Positions 8,008 to 10,385 of a DNA stretch of 10,385 nt are shown in pieces. The stretch's first letter is position 1, and each line of letters starts with the position of its first letter. The notes under the pieces were generated by a model, which searched no databases, was not told the origin of the DNA, and worked only from the letters and a program-made list of their open reading frames with translations. The DNA lies in the NCBI GenBank assembly GCA_003024985.2, contig PXIH01S0023563.1, one strand, 5' to 3'. The stretch is from Euperipatoides rowelli (lineage: Eukaryota; Onychophora; Udeonychophora; Euonychophora; Peripatopsidae). Both the position numbers and the translations under genes were made by a program.

Positions 8008-8525
8008 GGTCACACAAAATGGATTTTTTAATGATTTCATTTCAAAGAAAATAACTAAAAACAATAATTCCAGTTGATTAAAAACAAATTAAAAAAAAAG
8101 TTATTTAGAAATTAAATTTAATAAATAATTCTCCATAGGTCAAAGCTCATATAAACAATCCTTTGGGTTCAAGAGTTTTTTGTTATGTAATCGAGAGTAA
8201 GCAGTAGCACAAAATGAGCAATCTTTCACATAGAAACAAACAACCCACGTTTGCCACGTATTAGTCAAGTTCAATTCTTTCCGTTTATTTATTTAATAAC
8301 TAGACCGCTTAATTTAAATCATTATGGATAGCGAATATATTTAACTATACAATTCCAAGAGTGATAAATTCTTACCAATTTGACCCCTTGGCAGGGGAAA
8401 ATAGTAACGGTGAATCATCTTCTGATAGGATCATACTTATGGATGAACATGAGAGACACATCTGCATAGACTTGTTGATTTAATTATAAATTAATTAAAC
8501 AGATTTAAATAAAGAGTATCAGTAT
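8008..8525 (+). repeat. Unclassified interspersed repeat, copy B
   Basis: This is the longer and apparently more complete copy of the family, in the same orientation as 6495-6964 and starting about 1.5 kb downstream of that copy's start. It begins with TTAAAGGTCACACAAAATGG and ends with ATCAGTAT. Relative to copy A it has about 35 extra bases near 8316-8350, and many point changes are spread evenly, which suggests two old independent insertions or an old duplication rather than a recent tandem event. The flanking sequences of A and B do not match each other by eye, favouring independent insertion. No coding or Pol III signature was recognised. Confidence 0.87.
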
Positions 8526-9290
8526 GAAGCTTTAAAAGAGTGATGCACTAAAAGTAAAAATTATTTGTATACGGAGAAATATAAATGCAATATATGTAAT
8601 AAATCATCGCACAATTCACCGACTGCTAGTAAAATAATGAAATACAACTTATTAACTTTTAGTATCTTACTGTAGAGAAGGCTATCTATCATCCCAGGCT
8701 TTTCTTATGCAATCTACATTTTTGTTTAGTCTACCGGTATTATTAAGAAGAAAATTGAAGTACATTATACAATGTGAAATCAAATAGACACTAATCCTTT
8801 TTTAACACACACACATTTTTTAACAATACAATAATAATAATAGGATACAGCTGGCCTGTGTTTGTCAGAAAAATAATAGTTTACTTGGGGGGAAAAAAAA
8901 AAAACTGCAATAGACCACTTGACATGAGAGTTCTATATCTATGGTATAATTGTAAATTTCAATAATTTGCTTTTTTAAATCATAAAATCGTTCACTCTGC
9001 AGTGCTGTTGTTGGTTCACTACATTAGGCGAGAGCCAAAGCTTAACACTCCCCAGTTTTCAACATTTCTAAAGATGTAAAATCAAAATGTAAATTCTTTA
9101 TTAGAGATACAAAGTATTAAAAAATTATTTAGACATATGTTAAATGAAAGAATAAGACCAAAATTATTATAGAATGTTTTATTGCACTATACCCATCTCT
9201 CTAACATATTGTAAAGAATTAACTTACAGTATCTTGTTGATTTACTATTGATGTCATCAAATCTTTACAAACAACGCTACCTACAGGATA
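8526..9290. other. AT-rich non-coding stretch
   Basis: No supported gene was found. It holds an (ATA)n patch near 8828-8841, a G4A12 run around 8888-8903, and a moderately less AT-rich segment at 8995-9055 with no recognised feature. Confidence 0.5.
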
Positions 9291-9328
9291 CTTTTAGCCC
9301 CACTGTTCAAAGGGGGAGGAGCTAAAAG
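9291..9328. repeat. Hairpin CTTTTAGC / GCTAAAAG
   Basis: CTTTTAGC (9291-9298) pairs exactly with GCTAAAAG (9321-9328). Inside the stem, CCC and GGGGG tracts can add further pairs after a small bulge. The right arm abuts the point where similarity of repeat copy C to copies A and B stops, so it may mark the breakpoint. A transcription terminator is not implied in this eukaryotic setting. Confidence 0.6.
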
Positions 9329-9467
9329 GATTAACTTATAAATTTGATTTTTAAATAACTCTTATTTTTAGGAATTATTTTTATTTAACCAAGTGGAATT
9401 ATTTTTTTGGTGATTTTCTAAAAAAACGCTTATTAAAAAAATTAAAAAATCCATTTACGTGACCTTT
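9328..9467 (-). repeat. Unclassified interspersed repeat, partial copy C (inverted)
   Basis: On the minus strand it begins TTTAAAGGTCACGTAAATGG and continues with GATTTTTTAAT, AATAATTCCACTTGGTTAAA, GTTATTTAAAAAT and AAATTTATAA. This is the order seen in the first quarter of copies A and B. Similarity then ends abruptly beside the 9291-9328 hairpin. The copy is either 3'-truncated or interrupted. Its opposite orientation shows that the family is interspersed rather than a simple tandem repeat. Confidence 0.75.
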
Positions 9468-9718
9468 AAAAACTAAATTAGTATATTTCTTTGACACACC
9501 ATTAAAAGTTTATGCAAAAGGATATCATAGCTTGCTAATATTAACAAAGGGTTTTTTTTTTCATATCTAATAGCCATATTCATTTCAACTCATCTATTTT
9601 TCCTGAACTGCAATCCAGAAGTGTTCACCTTTTGAGGTCTCTGAAAGAGGTTGTAAATTAGTTTGCGTAATTTGGTTCAGTAATTTCTGCCCTTTCGTGC
9701 TTGATCCCAAAGTCTTAC
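9468..9718. other. Non-coding stretch, possible intron start of the minus-strand gene
   Basis: If the exon to the right is real, this is the beginning of its downstream intron, starting at the donor at 9717-9718. The part from 9595 to 9720 is less AT-rich than average, but no frame or motif was recognised in it. Confidence 0.35.
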
Positions 9719-10070
9719 CGCACAATATAAGAAAAATAAAAAAGAGAAAGTAGGGGAATTGCTGTAGCCAGGGCTCCCACAGGGTAGGGGGAGTTGATCG
9801 GGGCTTTAGTCATGGAGCCCAGGACCAGACAGCACCATGTATGAGCGAACTACATAAGAAACATACAGTAGTTATGACCAGGGCCGACAAGAAGGCGGGC
9901 AAAATAATTATCCAGGCCCATAGTGATTCAAAGGGCTCATAGGCCTTGCCACGGTAAAAAACGTCCACACAACCAAAAAAAAAAAAGCTTATCAAAAGTA
10001 TAAGGGGCTCACTTATATTTCTAGTCCATGGGTCCTGATTAGGGTGTGGGGTCTTAGCTGTAGCTGCCAT
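9719..10070 (-). CDS. Candidate first coding exon, unidentified multi-pass membrane protein
   Basis: The product is not recognised. The minus-strand ATG at 10070 has a strong context (A at -3, G at +4) and an in-frame TGA 15 bases upstream. The first frame gives 86 residues to a TGA at 9810. It has a polar N-terminus, a membrane segment at about residues 22-39 (LILLISFFFFGCVDVFY), a loop with YRGKAYEPFESLW and a second at about 51-77 (WAWIIILPAFLSALVITTV). A second frame, open from 9849 to 9719, continues with GSMTKAPINSPYPVGAL and another hydrophobic helix, then reaches a consensus donor (GCG|GTAAGA). Both frames look membrane-like, so a one-base deletion, sequencing error or decay near 9810-9849 may have split one exon. 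The island is about 47% G+C (9781-10070, my count), far above its surroundings. The TM, D, loop, W..I..P pattern faintly recalls TMEM185/TMEM203-like proteins, but that is weak. A pseudogene is the main alternative. Confidence 0.5.
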
Positions 10071-10104
10071 AATGGGATTAATTCATTGATTTCATTTTAT
10101 ATCT
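10071..10104 (-). other. Possible 5' UTR piece with splice acceptor
   Basis: Reading the minus strand, TTTCTTTATCACAG is a reasonable polypyrimidine tract plus acceptor ending at 10103, about 32 bases before the ATG at 10070. If used, the exon would run from 10102 to 9719, with a non-coding upstream exon outside or further right. It is equally possible that transcription starts in this area and no splice occurs. Confidence 0.25.
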
Positions 10105-10385
10105 GTGATAAAGAAATTCTTCATTTGTGAAAAAATCTGGAAAGATAAGATCGGGGATTGATAATATGCTGACAGCTTTAGAATACTATCTTACATAAAG
10201 TGAAAATATGTTGCTAATGTTTGTGTGCTAGAAAAGATCATCAGCTTGGCATTAGAAAGTTATGAATGGAGAGATTAATAATGTGCGGACAGCTTAACCC
10301 CTTAGCTGTGTACTGTGAATGAAGGTTTGTTCCCAATTTGCTGTACTATTTAGACTATATTGACATGTTTAGTTAAGTTATATAA
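10105..10385. other. Upstream flank of the minus-strand exon
   Basis: No reading frame was found. It holds a pair of imperfect direct repeats (10153-10180 and 10270-10297) and would be promoter or upstream intron of the minus-strand candidate gene. No convincing TATA box at a useful distance was identified. Confidence 0.4.
10153..10297. repeat. Pair of imperfect 28-bp direct repeats
   Basis: GATTGATAATATGCTGACAGC and GATTAATAATGTGCGGACAGC lie in the same orientation 117 bases apart, agreeing at most positions over about 28 bp. They may be a local duplication, or a repeated binding site upstream of the minus-strand gene. Confidence 0.65.

Noticed and set aside
6495-8525. CRISPR array or tandem satellite formed by the repeated blocks
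   Set aside because: Only two long diverged direct copies with unrelated flanks and a third inverted fragment; no short regular repeats with spacers.
9975-9986. Homopolymer T12 as the cause of the frame change in the minus-strand exon
   Set aside because: The second frame is stopped at 9850-9852, downstream of the run, so the shift must occur after that point (9810-9849).

Overview
The window is AT-rich eukaryotic DNA (roughly three quarters A+T by eye). It shows long non-coding stretches, many homopolymer A/T runs, short microsatellites, decayed LINE retrotransposons and a tRNA-like SINE head. There are no bacterial operons, Shine-Dalgarno sites or CRISPR arrays. The LINE types, the TAAATAAATA-like tails and the intron-style splice signals fit an invertebrate animal genome. 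A mollusc or similar marine invertebrate is a guess; the sequence alone does not settle the phylum. Single and clustered N bases (3270 and 6965-6968) indicate a draft assembly.

Layout. 1-890 is intergenic, with small hairpins and a 19-bp tandem duplication. 890-1024 holds a minus-strand tRNA-like element (A and B boxes), probably a SINE. About 1216-1560 has weak traces of a plus-strand LINE reverse-transcriptase gene. 1567-3470 is AT-rich with nothing convincing. 3471-4690 is a minus-strand, 5'-truncated, frameshifted LINE of the CR1/Jockey type, running from RT motif A through the FADD active site to the C-terminal WNSIP motif. Its tail end contains a striking 29-bp quasi-palindrome. 4756 to about 5620 is a second, different LINE end on the plus strand; the two elements lie head to head.

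5800-5890 is intergenic but carries a near-ideal RFX X-box followed two bases later by a CRE-like site. 6495-6964 and 8008-8525 are two diverged direct copies of one unclassified interspersed repeat of about 0.5 kb. A shorter third copy lies inverted at 9328-9467. The right end (9719-10070, minus strand) is a G+C-rich island that looks like a real coding exon of a multi-pass membrane protein. It has a good start context, an in-frame stop upstream and a consensus splice donor, but the reading frame changes near 9810-9849.

Most of the window is therefore transposon remains and intergenic or intronic sequence. The only plausible host protein-coding sequence is the minus-strand exon at the right edge. 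I see no multi-gene system; the points that merit a second look are the three-copy repeat family, the quasi-palindrome, the RFX/CRE pair and the unidentified membrane-protein exon.
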